Shown: one piece after another, positions 7,011 to 14,932 of the stretch
How positions within the stretch are numbered: position 1 is the stretch's first letter
Layout: each line of letters starts with the position of its first letter
NCBI GenBank assembly: GCA_017504585.1
Contig: JAFVQX010000040.1
Coordinates: 1-34,482 of the forward strand
Source: Lentisphaeria bacterium
GTDB lineage: Bacteria; Verrucomicrobiota; Lentisphaeria; Victivallales; Victivallaceae
Direction: 5' to 3'
DNA: 34,482 bases
Position numbers and translations under genes: made by a program
Notes under the pieces: generated by a model
The model's input: the letters and a program-made list of their open reading frames with translations, nothing else
Told to the model about the DNA's origin: nothing
The model's database searches: none

Positions 7011-8168
7011 ATGAATATAGTTATTGCCGGTGGTGGTGCGGCGGCTGCGGCGGCTGCGGAAAAGTGTCGTTTGTTATCCCCCGACAGCGATATAACGATA
7101 TTTTCCGACGAAGCCGTTTTACCTTACCGCCGTCCCCGGTTGGTCGATCTGCTGAACAAAGATGTTCTGCCCGAAAACTTTTTTATCCGCCCCGAAAAGT
7201 TTTATAAAGAACATAATATAAAAATCCATCTCCAAAGCTCTGTTATCGGAATCGATATAGCCGAAAAACGTATTACTCTGCTGAATAATCGAACTGTAAA
7301 TTTTGACCGTCTGCTGCTGGCAACCGGCGCGGAAAGCCGCAAATTGCCATTCCGGGAGCTTAATGATAACGTGTTTTACCTCAACAGTTTTGCTGATCGG
7401 CAAAAGATAAAAAGCGAGCTTGATTTTTGCCGCAACATTGCCGTGATCGGCGGTGGCGTGCTGGGGTTGGAAATCGCCGCCAAGCTTTTATCCTGCGAGC
7501 ATAATGTGACGCTTCTGGAGCGTAATCACGATCTGCTCAATGGCGTGCTGGATAAAGAATGCAGCACATTTCTGCGCAATAAACTTTTTACCCACCCCAG
7601 ATTACGGATCATAAGCAACTGTCAGGCAACAGGTTTTACTAAAAGATCCAGTCAGCTCTGCTGTCTGCTGGATAACAGTGTAAATCGGCAAATACCCGCC
7701 GACATGGCGATTTGCGCCATCGGCACCCGCCCCAACAATTTTCCCGGCAGCGACAGTCCTGTCGTTACCGATGAATATTTGCGCACGTCATACAGCCCAG
7801 ACATCTTTGCGGCCGGCAGTTGTGCTTTGGTAAATGGCAAGAGCTGCGAATATTATATACCGGCATTGCGTCAAGCCGAAACCGCCGCCGCAAACTTATT
7901 GTGCAGCCAAACAGAAGATATGCATAAATACCGCTTTCCGGTGCCGGAGTTCCGCTGCAATCTCGATAATATAAAGATTTATTGCGCCGGCAACGCGCTT
8001 GATCCCGCGCTGGCAACAGAAACGCAAAATGATGGTATATCGCTGAAAAAACTTTATTACCGGCAAAATCACCTGGTGGGTTGCGCCATGATCGGCGAAC
8101 ATGCCGCCACCGGCGAAATATACGATACTATCTGCCGCAATACAGAAAAAATCAATGCTCCGGCTTGA
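7011..8168 (+). CDS. FAD/NAD(P)-dependent pyridine nucleotide-disulfide-type oxidoreductase
   Basis: A 385-aa flavoprotein of the NADH oxidase/rubredoxin reductase/nitrite reductase-like group. The N-terminal FAD dinucleotide fold is IVIAGGGAAAAAAAEKCR. The segment LPYRRPRL matches the family's Y.RP.LS motif, ATGAESR is the second FAD motif, and AVIGGGVLGLEIAAKL near residue 146 is the NAD(P) fold. ICAIGTRPN and PDIFAAGSCALV form the C-terminal FAD contact. No redox-active CxxC or CxxxxC pair is seen, so it is not a disulfide reductase. It may pass electrons to a separate small partner such as rubredoxin, which is not in this window. The ATG at 7011 follows AAAGGGAGA. It converges on tyrA and overlaps its 3' end by 17 bp. 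The exact substrate cannot be told. Confidence 0.82.
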   Translation: MNIVIAGGGAAAAAAAEKCRLLSPDSDITIFSDEAVLPYRRPRLVDLLNKDVLPENFFIRPEKFYKEHNIKIHLQSSVIGIDIAEKRITLLNNRTVNFDRLLLATGAESRKLPFRELNDNVFYLNSFADRQKIKSELDFCRNIAVIGGGVLGLEIAAKLLSCEHNVTLLERNHDLLNGVLDKECSTFLRNKLFTHPRLRIISNCQATGFTKRSSQLCCLLDNSVNRQIPADMAICAIGTRPNNFPGSDSPVVTDEYLRTSYSPDIFAAGSCALVNGKSCEYYIPALRQAETAAANLLCSQTEDMHKYRFPVPEFRCNLDNIKIYCAGNALDPALATETQNDGISLKKLYYRQNHLVGCAMIGEHAATGEIYDTICRNTEKINAPA

Positions 8169-9066
8169 GTTGGGCTTTTTGCTCTTGTTTGTACGCCATC
8201 CAGTTATCGCGCAAAACTTTTCCCCGGGCAAAAAGCTCTTCAAAACGGTCAAAATCTCCGTCTTCGATGGAGCTTACGATCTCGTGATAGATCTTTTCGC
8301 ACTTTCTGGCAGCAGCAACTACAGCCGGCTGGTTGTTTTCGATGATCTCGCGCCACATTACCGGCGAACTCGATACGATACGCGAGGTATCCCGGAACCC
8401 GGTGGCGCAACCCGTGTAACGCAAAGCCTCTTCTGCTTTACTGCTGCAATCCAATACCGACAAGGTCAATGCCAGGGCAAGCAAGTGTGATATATGACTG
8501 GTGTGCGCCACCAGATCATCGTGTAATTCCGGGTCGATGCGCTGCACCCGGGCAATATTCAGCAGTTTCCAGAAATCTTCCACCATATCCACCGCAGCAT
8601 CATTGGCTGTGCCGGTCACGGTTACAAAAACTTCCGCATTATCATAAAGTTCAGCAAAAGCTGCCTGACAACCATTTTTTTCGGTACCTGCCATGGGGTG
8701 CGACCCCACAAAGTACACCCCGTAAGGCGCCAGAGCAGACTCTCCGGCGGATACGATACCCCCCTTATCGCTGCCGATATCAGTAACAATAGAGCCTTTT
8801 TTGAAGTCCGGAGCATGTTCCCTGATAAATTGGGAAATAACCGGTATGGGCAGACAAAGCACAGTGATATCGGCTTGCTTCAATACATCGGCCACATCAT
8901 CAAAAGTTTCATCAATAACATTGTGTGCAATACACCAGTGGCGGGTTTCGCTTTTTCGCGCCCAGCCCAACCGGTGGACCCCACTTTTTTCAAGCGCCAG
9001 CCCCAAAGAAGCCCCCAACAGCCCCAAACCGATGACTGCCACGGATTTATCAACCGGAAAGCTCAT
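8152..9066 (-). CDS. tyrA: prephenate/arogenate dehydrogenase
   Basis: A 304-aa NAD(P)-dependent dehydrogenase that oxidatively decarboxylates prephenate (or arogenate) in tyrosine synthesis. Near the N terminus is the Rossmann motif VIGLGLLGASLG. Further on come VLCLPIPV, IVTDIGSDKG, the substrate motif GSHPMAGTE and the helical dimer domain with HDDLVAHTSHISHLLA. No fused chorismate mutase or ACT domain is present. The ATG at 9066 is preferred: a GTG in the same frame at 9087 would add seven residues and overlap the upstream gene, whereas 9066 lies 5 bases after that gene's stop behind AAGTAAG. It is probably cotranscribed with the small membrane protein upstream. Other aromatic pathway genes (aroK, aroC) are 14 kb away. 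Confidence 0.9.
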   Translation of the reverse strand: MSFPVDKSVAVIGLGLLGASLGLALEKSGVHRLGWARKSETRHWCIAHNVIDETFDDVADVLKQADITVLCLPIPVISQFIREHAPDFKKGSIVTDIGSDKGGIVSAGESALAPYGVYFVGSHPMAGTEKNGCQAAFAELYDNAEVFVTVTGTANDAAVDMVEDFWKLLNIARVQRIDPELHDDLVAHTSHISHLLALALTLSVLDCSSKAEEALRYTGCATGFRDTSRIVSSSPVMWREIIENNQPAVVAAARKCEKIYHEIVSSIEDGDFDRFEELFARGKVLRDNWMAYKQEQKAQLKPEH

Positions 9067-9071
9067 AATAC

Positions 9072-9464
9072 TTACTTGATGTTCCACTTGAAGAACAGCG
9101 CCAGAAGCACCGCTGCCAGCAGTGTGATACTCCCCACATGGATCGCCGCCAGACGGAATCGCAGCTTATGGGTAAAGCGCGGGATAAGCAATCTGCCCAA
9201 AACCGCCAGACTCCAGATCCACCCCAGCAGTATCAGTTCGTGCATACCGTTATGGGAATTGCGCGCAACGAAACTCCAGTTGTATTTATACATGACCAGC
9301 CAGACGATAAGCGGCAGAAAAAAACTTATGATATCCGCCCGGAAAAGCGGCATTGCAGCCGAACGTTTGGCAATCAACCAGATAAAAAATCCGATCACAG
9401 CCCCCGGTAAATACCCAACAGCAAAGGCGACAAGCAAATCAAGCAAAGCAGATGACGTTCCCAT
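9072..9464 (-). CDS. small integral membrane protein of unknown function
   Basis: A 130-residue protein that is mostly hydrophobic. About four membrane segments can be seen: near residues 8-30 (LLVAFAVGYLPGAVIGFFIWL), around FFLPLIVWLVM, around ELILLGWIWSLAVL, and a C-terminal helix ITLLAAVLLALFF. Short basic stretches (AKRSA, RFTHKLRFR) lie between them. I do not recognise the family. A longer reading from 9533 is possible but is ruled unlikely because the promoter -10 (9505-9510) would lie inside it. The ATG at 9464 has a CAGGTG ribosome site. It is the first gene of a unit with tyrA, but nothing in its sequence ties it to tyrosine synthesis. Confidence 0.7.
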   Translation of the reverse strand: MGTSSALLDLLVAFAVGYLPGAVIGFFIWLIAKRSAAMPLFRADIISFFLPLIVWLVMYKYNWSFVARNSHNGMHELILLGWIWSLAVLGRLLIPRFTHKLRFRLAAIHVGSITLLAAVLLALFFKWNIK

Positions 9465-9504
9465 AAAACACCTGATTTTTAGTTTTTGTAAAAAAATTTT
9501 ATAT

Positions 9505-9533
9505 AATATATTGCTTTTTTGACTAAAATGCAA
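9505..9533 (-). promoter_or_regulatory. promoter for the membrane protein-tyrA unit
   Basis: On the minus strand TTGCAT (9528-9533), a 17-bp spacer and TATATT (9505-9510). It points to transcription starting near 9498, 34 bases before the ATG at 9464. Confidence 0.6.
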
Positions 9534-9607
9534 TAAAAAACGGGCAATTTTTTTTATTTGAGCTATATTACTGAATATTAATGATAAAACTGACAGGAGT
9601 TTGTTAT

Positions 9608-9982
9608 ATGCAGAAAATCATGTTGACCGGCAAGATCCACCTTGCCCGTATAACCGCATGCGAATTGGATTACGAAGGCTCTTTGGAAATCGACCCGCTT
9701 ATCCTTAAAGAAGCCAATATTTTGCCGTACGAAAAGATCCTGGTGGTAAACCGCAACAACGGCGAACGGCTGGAAACTTACGCCATCCCCGGTAAGAGCG
9801 GCAGCAAAGTTTTCTGCCTCAACGGTCCGGCGGCTCACAAAGGCAACGTGGGCGATGTGATAACGATCATGGCATTCTCGCTGCTCGATGCAGAAGAAGC
9901 AAAGACTTTCGATCCGGTGGTGGTGGTTTTGGATGCGCAAAACCATATCGTGGAGAAAAAAGGCCGCAAAATCATTGAGTAA
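9608..9982 (+). CDS. panD: aspartate 1-decarboxylase (pyruvoyl proenzyme)
   Basis: A 124-aa proenzyme that makes beta-alanine from aspartate for pantothenate and coenzyme A. It self-cleaves at Gly24-Ser25, turning Ser25 into the pyruvoyl group. The site DYEGSLEID is at exactly the canonical position (Y22, G24, S25), and K9 and the RIT segment match the family. NRNNGERLETYAIPG and the NGPAAHKGNVGD loop complete the fold. The ATG at 9608 is chosen over an upstream in-frame ATG at 9581 because of the CAGGAG ribosome site and the fixed distance to the cleavage site. It is the first gene of a plus-strand series running to 14858. No panB or panC is seen here. Confidence 0.96.
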   Translation: MQKIMLTGKIHLARITACELDYEGSLEIDPLILKEANILPYEKILVVNRNNGERLETYAIPGKSGSKVFCLNGPAAHKGNVGDVITIMAFSLLDAEEAKTFDPVVVVLDAQNHIVEKKGRKIIE

Positions 9983-10061
9983 GTTCTGTTTGCAGTTTGC
10001 ATTTTGCTGCCAATGGAGATATCTTTCAGAAAATTGTTTTTTTTCAACGGAGCCAGATAAT

Positions 10062-10433
10062 TTGAAAAGAGTTATACAAATAATTCTTCTTGCAGTCATG
10101 CTGACCGGTGCGTGGGGTTTTTCTCCGCGTGCGATGGCTTTTGAGCCGATCACGGTGGCGCTGCTGGCTCCGGTAGCACTGAAAGTCTACGAAGCTGCCG
10201 AGCCGCGTTTGGTACGCGGTGCCATGTGCGGCGGCAAAAAAATGGTGCAGATCGGCGGCAATCTGTTGGAGTTCTTCTGTCTGCCTTTGGGGCTTATACA
10301 GGCAACTTTAGGTGCGCCTTTCGGGTGCTTTGGCAGCGGCATGCAAAATATTGTACGGGGAGCGGTCGCTCCGGTCAAGATGGTGGGCAATATACTGGTG
10401 TTGCCTTTTGCGCTCTTTGGTGTAACGCTGTAG
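10062..10433 (+). CDS. small exported hydrophobic protein, function unknown
   Basis: A 123-residue protein beginning with a typical signal peptide: basic KR, a hydrophobic core (IQIILLAVMLTGAWGF) and a likely cleavage after RAMA. The mature part has Gly-rich amphipathic stretches (LGLIQATLGAPFGCFGSG) and a hydrophobic tail (VKMVGNILVLPFALFGVTL), suggesting association with a membrane surface. The start used is TTG at 10062, placed nine bases after GGAG. An ATG at 10098 is an alternative but would cut off the signal peptide's basic end. It lies between panD and dciA in the same direction. I recognise no family and infer no function. Confidence 0.6.
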   Translation: MKRVIQIILLAVMLTGAWGFSPRAMAFEPITVALLAPVALKVYEAAEPRLVRGAMCGGKKMVQIGGNLLEFFCLPLGLIQATLGAPFGCFGSGMQNIVRGAVAPVKMVGNILVLPFALFGVTL

Positions 10434-10451
10434 TTCGGCAAGGTCAGGCAA

Positions 10452-10898
10452 ATGGGTTATCGGCACCACACAGGCGTATATGATCCCAAATACAAAACTT
10501 CCAGAGAACGCCGCGAAATGGAAGATCTTTTAAGCGAATGGTACGGCTCCCGGGCTGCTGCACAGGAGATCACCAAACGCACCGAAGAACCGCGTCTGCT
10601 TGCCGAAAGTCTGGACTCTTTACTGGAACAGTCATTATCCCAAAACAATGTACGGCTTATAGAAATGCGCAACAACTGGGCGAAACTTATCGGGCCGCCG
10701 CTGAATAAATTCACCGATCCGGTAAAACTTGAAAACGGCACCCTTTTTGTGGAAACCACCCATCCGGCATTTTTAATGGAGTTGCGCAAGCCATCGACCG
10801 TTCAGGCATGGCTGAAACGGTTGTCTGCGGCTTACGAAGATCTTGAAATTCAGGATATAACATTTGCAATGACAGGTCAGACCCCACGCGAAAAATAA
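10452..10898 (+). CDS. dciA: DUF721/DciA-like replicative helicase loader
   Basis: A 148-aa protein. The C-terminal half (about 65-140) carries the DUF721 pattern: NNWAKLIGPPLNKFTDPVKL, GTLFVETTHPAFLMEL and a following helix, matching W..ivG..la.ht.p..l..g.L.v.v.s..w..eL. The N-terminal part is charged and helical. DciA is the ancestral bacterial factor that loads DnaB helicase where DnaC/DnaI is absent. Two genes downstream is dnaG primase, so helicase-loading and priming functions appear to share a transcript. The position supports the assignment, although DUF721 proteins are diverse. It begins 18 bases after the preceding stop. Confidence 0.78.
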   Translation: MGYRHHTGVYDPKYKTSRERREMEDLLSEWYGSRAAAQEITKRTEEPRLLAESLDSLLEQSLSQNNVRLIEMRNNWAKLIGPPLNKFTDPVKLENGTLFVETTHPAFLMELRKPSTVQAWLKRLSAAYEDLEIQDITFAMTGQTPREK

Positions 10899-10914
10899 TT
10901 TTATTTAAATAAAA
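10899..10914. repeat. 16-bp perfect AT palindrome between dciA and nagB
   Basis: TTTTATTTAAATAAAA lies directly after the dciA stop codon, 14 bases before the nagB start. It is AT-only, so a hairpin would be weak. It may be incidental. Confidence 0.5.
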
Positions 10915-10928
10915 ATGAGGTATAAAAC

Positions 10929-11714
10929 ATGCAAGTAATCATCCAACCCGACACCCAATCAGCGGTAAAACTTACTGCCGCTGTTTTGGCTGATGCCCTG
11001 CGCAGAAATCCGGAAATGACCTTTGGTCTGGCGACCGGAGCCACCATGGAAGGCGTGTACGCCGAACTGGTACGCATGTACCGGGAAGAAAAATTGGATT
11101 TTTCATCGGCTAAAACTTTTAATCTCGACGAATACATCGGGCTGCCGGTCGAGGATAAAAACTCCTACCGCAGTTATATGGATAAACACCTCTTTGACCA
11201 TATAAATATCAAAAAATCCAACACCCATCTGCCCAATGGCATGACACCGGATATCCCCGGCGAAGGCAGCCGCTACGAAGCGGCGATCAAGGCTGCCGGC
11301 GGGCTGGATCTACAGCTTTTGGGTATCGGACAGGATGGGCATATCGGTTTTAACGAACCGTTGTCCTCGCTGCGTTCACGCACCCGGGATAAACTGCTGG
11401 CGCCCCAGACGCTGCAGCAGAACTCCATATATTTCGATCCGCCGGAAAGTATGCCTCGCCGGGCCTTTACCATGGGTATCGGCACGATACTGGATGCCCG
11501 GAAAATCGTTATGCTGGTTACCGGCGAAAGCAAAAGCGACATCATTGCCCAGGCTATCGAAGGGCCGGTCAGCAGCATGGTGACAGCTTCGGCAATACAG
11601 TTTCATAACGATGCAACAGTCATTCTGGATCAGGCGGCAGCATCCAAACTCAAAGCGCAGGATTATTATCACTGGTGTTTTGAAAATGAACCGTACTGGG
11701 ATAAATTCCGCTGA
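10929..11714 (+). CDS. nagB: glucosamine-6-phosphate deaminase
   Basis: A 261-aa cytoplasmic enzyme converting glucosamine-6-phosphate to fructose-6-phosphate and ammonia in amino-sugar catabolism. The phosphate/sugar loop GLATGATMEGVY, the general base in FNLDEYIGL (Asp67) and the ring-opening motif GIGQDGHIGFNEP (Asp136, His138, Glu143) are all present. Each sits five residues before its E. coli NagB counterpart. SYRSYMDKHLFD and the GPVSSMVTASAIQ segment also fit. Length is normal. The start follows GAGGT. With the fucosidase two genes on, it suggests use of host glycans. No nagA is in the window. Confidence 0.96.
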   Translation: MQVIIQPDTQSAVKLTAAVLADALRRNPEMTFGLATGATMEGVYAELVRMYREEKLDFSSAKTFNLDEYIGLPVEDKNSYRSYMDKHLFDHINIKKSNTHLPNGMTPDIPGEGSRYEAAIKAAGGLDLQLLGIGQDGHIGFNEPLSSLRSRTRDKLLAPQTLQQNSIYFDPPESMPRRAFTMGIGTILDARKIVMLVTGESKSDIIAQAIEGPVSSMVTASAIQFHNDATVILDQAAASKLKAQDYYHWCFENEPYWDKFR

Positions 11715-11738
11715 AAACTCCCGGAAATGACGTAAAAA

Positions 11739-13553
11739 ATGGCAATGATCCCGGAAAGCGTAGTTGCGGAAATAATCCAGCGCAACAATATTGTGGAAGT
11801 GATCAACTCCTTTGTGCCGCTGAAAAAGGCGGGCAACGGCAGTTGGAAAGCCTGCTGCCCGTTTCATCAGGAAAAAACGCCATCATTTCATGTCAGCGAA
11901 ACCAAACAGCTCTACTATTGCTTCGGTTGTCAGAAGGGCGGCGATGCAGTAAAATTCATGCGCGATTACCTTAATCTGGACTACGTTGAAGCCCTGCAGC
12001 AGCTCGCCCAGCGCGCCGGTGTGGTGATACCGCAAAATGTCACCCCCGAAGAAGAGGCCGCTTACCGCAAAAGACGCTCCGAAGCCGGGCGCATGTACGA
12101 TCTGCATGAAGCGTTGGCAAGTTTTTACCGGCAGGAACTTCTGCAAAACCCCAATTCTCCGGTGGCCCAATACTTTGCCACCCGGCAGATCCCCGGAGAA
12201 TATGCCGAAAAATTCCGGATCGGAGCCGCCCCGGACAGCTGGGATGCTTCGATAACTTTTCTGAAAAGCCGTGGATTTACCGAACAGGAGATCATTGCTG
12301 CCGGTGTGGCGATCGAAAAATCCCCCGGCGGCAGATGTTATGACCGTTTCCGCAACCGTCTGGTATTTGCCATAACCGACGAAAACAACCGGGTCATCGG
12401 CTTCAGCGCCCGTATCATTGTTAAAGATGATACTGCGCCCAAATATGTCAACAGTCCGGAAACTGCGATCTTCCATAAAGGCAGTATCCTTTACGGCCTG
12501 GCACAGGCAAGAGACTCGATCCGGCGCAACAAATTTGCCATTGTTTGCGAGGGGCAGCTCGATACTATCGCTCTTCACCGGGCGGGGCTGGATATGGCAG
12601 TAGCACCGCAAGGTCTGGCGTTCCGCAGCGAACAGGCTGAATTGATAAAGCGCTATACCGATAAACTCTATTTGTGTTTTGACTCCGATTCCGCCGGGCA
12701 GCAAGGTACATTGCGGGTGCTGGAGTTTCTGCTGCCGATGAATTTCGAAATTTACGCGCTGCAAATCGCCGGAGGTAAAGATCCGGATGAAATAATGCGT
12801 ACCCAAAGCGCCGATGTTTTGCACGATGCGTTAAAAAATGCCATTCCCCTCACCCGGATCATTCTCAACGGCTTGCAGCGCAGTTACAATTTAGCGACCC
12901 CCAACGGCAAAGTTGCCGCAGCCGAAGAAGCCGTCAAGTTGCTGGGGGCTGTACCCAACCCCATGCTGCGGGAAGCTTATTTTGAAGAGATCGCATCAGC
13001 ATTGCGGCTGCCGATAAATAGATTATTTGAATTTCACCGCAAGCAGAAACGTTTTGCCGACAATACGTTTTCGGGCAATCAGGGCAAATCCGATGCCGCA
13101 GATAATGCTCCGGCAAAATATAACGATATGCGCAGCGAAAATATCCGCCACGCCGAAGCTTCGCTGCTGCTGTTGGCGTTGAACTCGGCTGACGGACCGC
13201 GACAGATAGCAGAGTGTCTGGATGAAAAACTTTTAAGCGATTCCCCCACTGCTTTGATATTGAAAGAACTGATGAATATGGCGCTGAATGGCGAATGGTT
13301 TTCCGGTTCGGAGTTGTTGAGTCACCTGCCGGAAAAGCTTGCGGGCGATCCGGAAGTGGTAAAAATGCTGATCCGCGATGTGGAGCTTACAGCCGAACAA
13401 TGCCGCCAGATATTGGAGGATTGTCCGCGGGAACTGCAAAAGGATTACTGCAAAAGGAAAAGTCAGGAGCTGCTGTACGAATTGCGGGAAACCAACGATA
13501 TAGTCCGGCAGGCAGCCATATTGGAAGAGTTGAAAAATCTACGGAAGCAATAA
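11739..13553 (+). CDS. dnaG: DNA primase
   Basis: A 604-aa primase that synthesises RNA primers for chromosome replication. The N-terminal zinc ribbon has Cys40, His43, Cys61 and Cys64, the same numbering as E. coli DnaG. The catalytic core contains YDRFRNRLVFAI, VIGFSARI, the TOPRIM Glu in CEGQLDTIAL (Glu271) and the metal-binding Asp pair in CFDSDSAGQQ (Asp315, Asp317). The C-terminal part (about 430-604) is helical and would bind DnaB, though little sequence identity is expected there. An ATG two codons later (11745) is an equally possible start. It follows nagB by 24 bases, within the panD-to-fucosidase series. Confidence 0.96.
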   Translation: MAMIPESVVAEIIQRNNIVEVINSFVPLKKAGNGSWKACCPFHQEKTPSFHVSETKQLYYCFGCQKGGDAVKFMRDYLNLDYVEALQQLAQRAGVVIPQNVTPEEEAAYRKRRSEAGRMYDLHEALASFYRQELLQNPNSPVAQYFATRQIPGEYAEKFRIGAAPDSWDASITFLKSRGFTEQEIIAAGVAIEKSPGGRCYDRFRNRLVFAITDENNRVIGFSARIIVKDDTAPKYVNSPETAIFHKGSILYGLAQARDSIRRNKFAIVCEGQLDTIALHRAGLDMAVAPQGLAFRSEQAELIKRYTDKLYLCFDSDSAGQQGTLRVLEFLLPMNFEIYALQIAGGKDPDEIMRTQSADVLHDALKNAIPLTRIILNGLQRSYNLATPNGKVAAAEEAVKLLGAVPNPMLREAYFEEIASALRLPINRLFEFHRKQKRFADNTFSGNQGKSDAADNAPAKYNDMRSENIRHAEASLLLLALNSADGPRQIAECLDEKLLSDSPTALILKELMNMALNGEWFSGSELLSHLPEKLAGDPEVVKMLIRDVELTAEQCRQILEDCPRELQKDYCKRKSQELLYELRETNDIVRQAAILEELKNLRKQ

Positions 13554-13583
13554 TGCTTTTATCCCAATAAGGAGAAATTTTTC

Positions 13584-14858
13584 ATGAAAAGTTACGAAGA
13601 ACGGTTAAAGTGGTTCCATGAGGCAAGACTGGGTATTTATGTGCATTTCGGGCTGTATAGTTTGCTTGAACGCGGCGAATGGACTATGTACTCCGAACGG
13701 ATAGCGCCCAAAGATTACGATCACCTTGCCGATCAGTTCAATCCCCTCCCCGGCGCAGCCCGGGAATGGTGCCAGATCGCTAAAGCCGCCGGGGCAAAGT
13801 ATATAGTGTTGACCACGCGGCATCACGAGGGCTTTTCGCTTTTTGACAGCCAATACTCTGACTTTACCAGCGCCAAACGGGGATGCAAACGGGATATTGT
13901 GCGCGAATATGTAAATGCCGCCAGAGCCGAAGGCCTGAAAGTCGGGTTGTATTACTCATTGCTGGATTGGCGCTACCCCGGATACTTCAACCCCGAAAAA
14001 TATCCGGAAAATAAAGCCGCCCTGGTGGAATATGTGCATAACCAGGTGCGGGAGCTGATGACCAATTACGGCGAAATATCTTTGTTGGAATACGATGGCG
14101 GCTGGATGGCAGACCTTAATCCGGATAAAGAATACCAGATCAACTTCTGGAAAGCCCGGGAACTTAACGCCATGGTCCGCAGCCTGCAGCCTGATATCAT
14201 CATCAACAACCGCTCCGGACTGCCGGAAGACCTTGACACTCCAGAACAGGTCATAAAATCCGCCGTTCCCGGACGCGGCTGCGAAAGCTGTATGTGCATT
14301 GGCGACAGCTGCTGCTGGGGATACACCCGGAACAACCCCAACTGGAAAACCTCCACCCAGCTTATTCAGCATCTGGTCAACGCCGCGCAAGGCGAAGCGA
14401 ATTATCTTTTGAATATCGGCCCCATGCCCGACGGCAGAGTCCGTACCGAAGAAGCCGAAAGACTTAAGGAAATCGGCTGCTGGATGCAGAAAAACGAAAA
14501 AGCCATCCGCAACAGCCAGCGCTGCGAACTTATCGGTTCATCACAGCCCGGTGTGGTGGATCTGAATTTGCAAGGTCCCTGGACCCGACAGGGCAAAACC
14601 GGGTACTGGCATCTGTTCCGTTACCCCGGGAGCGAGGCAACTGCAGTCCGGGTGGGAACCCGTCCGATCAGCGCCAGACTGCTGGCGACCGGCGAAGAAC
14701 TGGCTGTGGAATATAATGAAAAAGCCGGCAAAATGACCCTCCGCAATCTGCCGCCGCTGCCGCCTGACAACAACTGTACGGTTATCGAAGTGGAATTTGC
14801 CGATACGCCGCGCCTGATGCCGGAACCGGATCTGGCGGCTTGGCTGGTCGAGCAGTAA
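13584..14858 (+). CDS. alpha-L-fucosidase-like glycoside hydrolase, GH29
   Basis: A 424-aa protein with the GH29 layout: WFHEARLGIYVHFG near the N terminus, AKYIVLTTRHHEGFSLFDS, the EGLKVGLYYSLLDW strand, LLEYDGGWM with Asp171 as the probable nucleophile, INNRSGLPEDLDTPEQ, WGYTRNN and LLNIGPMPDG. A C-terminal beta region of about 90 residues follows. It should release terminal L-fucose by a retaining mechanism. There is no signal peptide, so it acts in the cytoplasm on imported oligosaccharides. The usual WFDG before the nucleophile reads EYDG, and the usual WE motif is replaced by a Cys-rich segment (GCESCMCIGDSCC), so specificity may differ. The start follows AAGGAGA. It is the last gene before a terminator. 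Confidence 0.9.
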   Translation: MKSYEERLKWFHEARLGIYVHFGLYSLLERGEWTMYSERIAPKDYDHLADQFNPLPGAAREWCQIAKAAGAKYIVLTTRHHEGFSLFDSQYSDFTSAKRGCKRDIVREYVNAARAEGLKVGLYYSLLDWRYPGYFNPEKYPENKAALVEYVHNQVRELMTNYGEISLLEYDGGWMADLNPDKEYQINFWKARELNAMVRSLQPDIIINNRSGLPEDLDTPEQVIKSAVPGRGCESCMCIGDSCCWGYTRNNPNWKTSTQLIQHLVNAAQGEANYLLNIGPMPDGRVRTEEAERLKEIGCWMQKNEKAIRNSQRCELIGSSQPGVVDLNLQGPWTRQGKTGYWHLFRYPGSEATAVRVGTRPISARLLATGEELAVEYNEKAGKMTLRNLPPLPPDNNCTVIEVEFADTPRLMPEPDLAAWLVEQ

Positions 14859-14872
14859 ACTGCCGTAAACAG

Positions 14873-14913
14873 AAAAAGGACTGCGGAAAACTCAACTTGC
14901 CGCAGTCCTTTTT
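14873..14913. terminator. bidirectional intrinsic terminator
   Basis: A 14-bp perfect inverted repeat (14873-14886 and 14900-14913) with GC-rich core GGACTGCGG/CCGCAGTCC, flanked by A5 on the left and T6 on the right. It lies between the convergent fucosidase and unknown exported-protein genes and can serve both strands. Confidence 0.93.
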
Positions 14914-14932
14914 TATGGTCAAATCAAATGTA

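Noticed and set aside
11883-12824. 313-codon minus-strand frame opposite dnaG
   Set aside because: A shadow of primase with low-complexity content and no own start signals.
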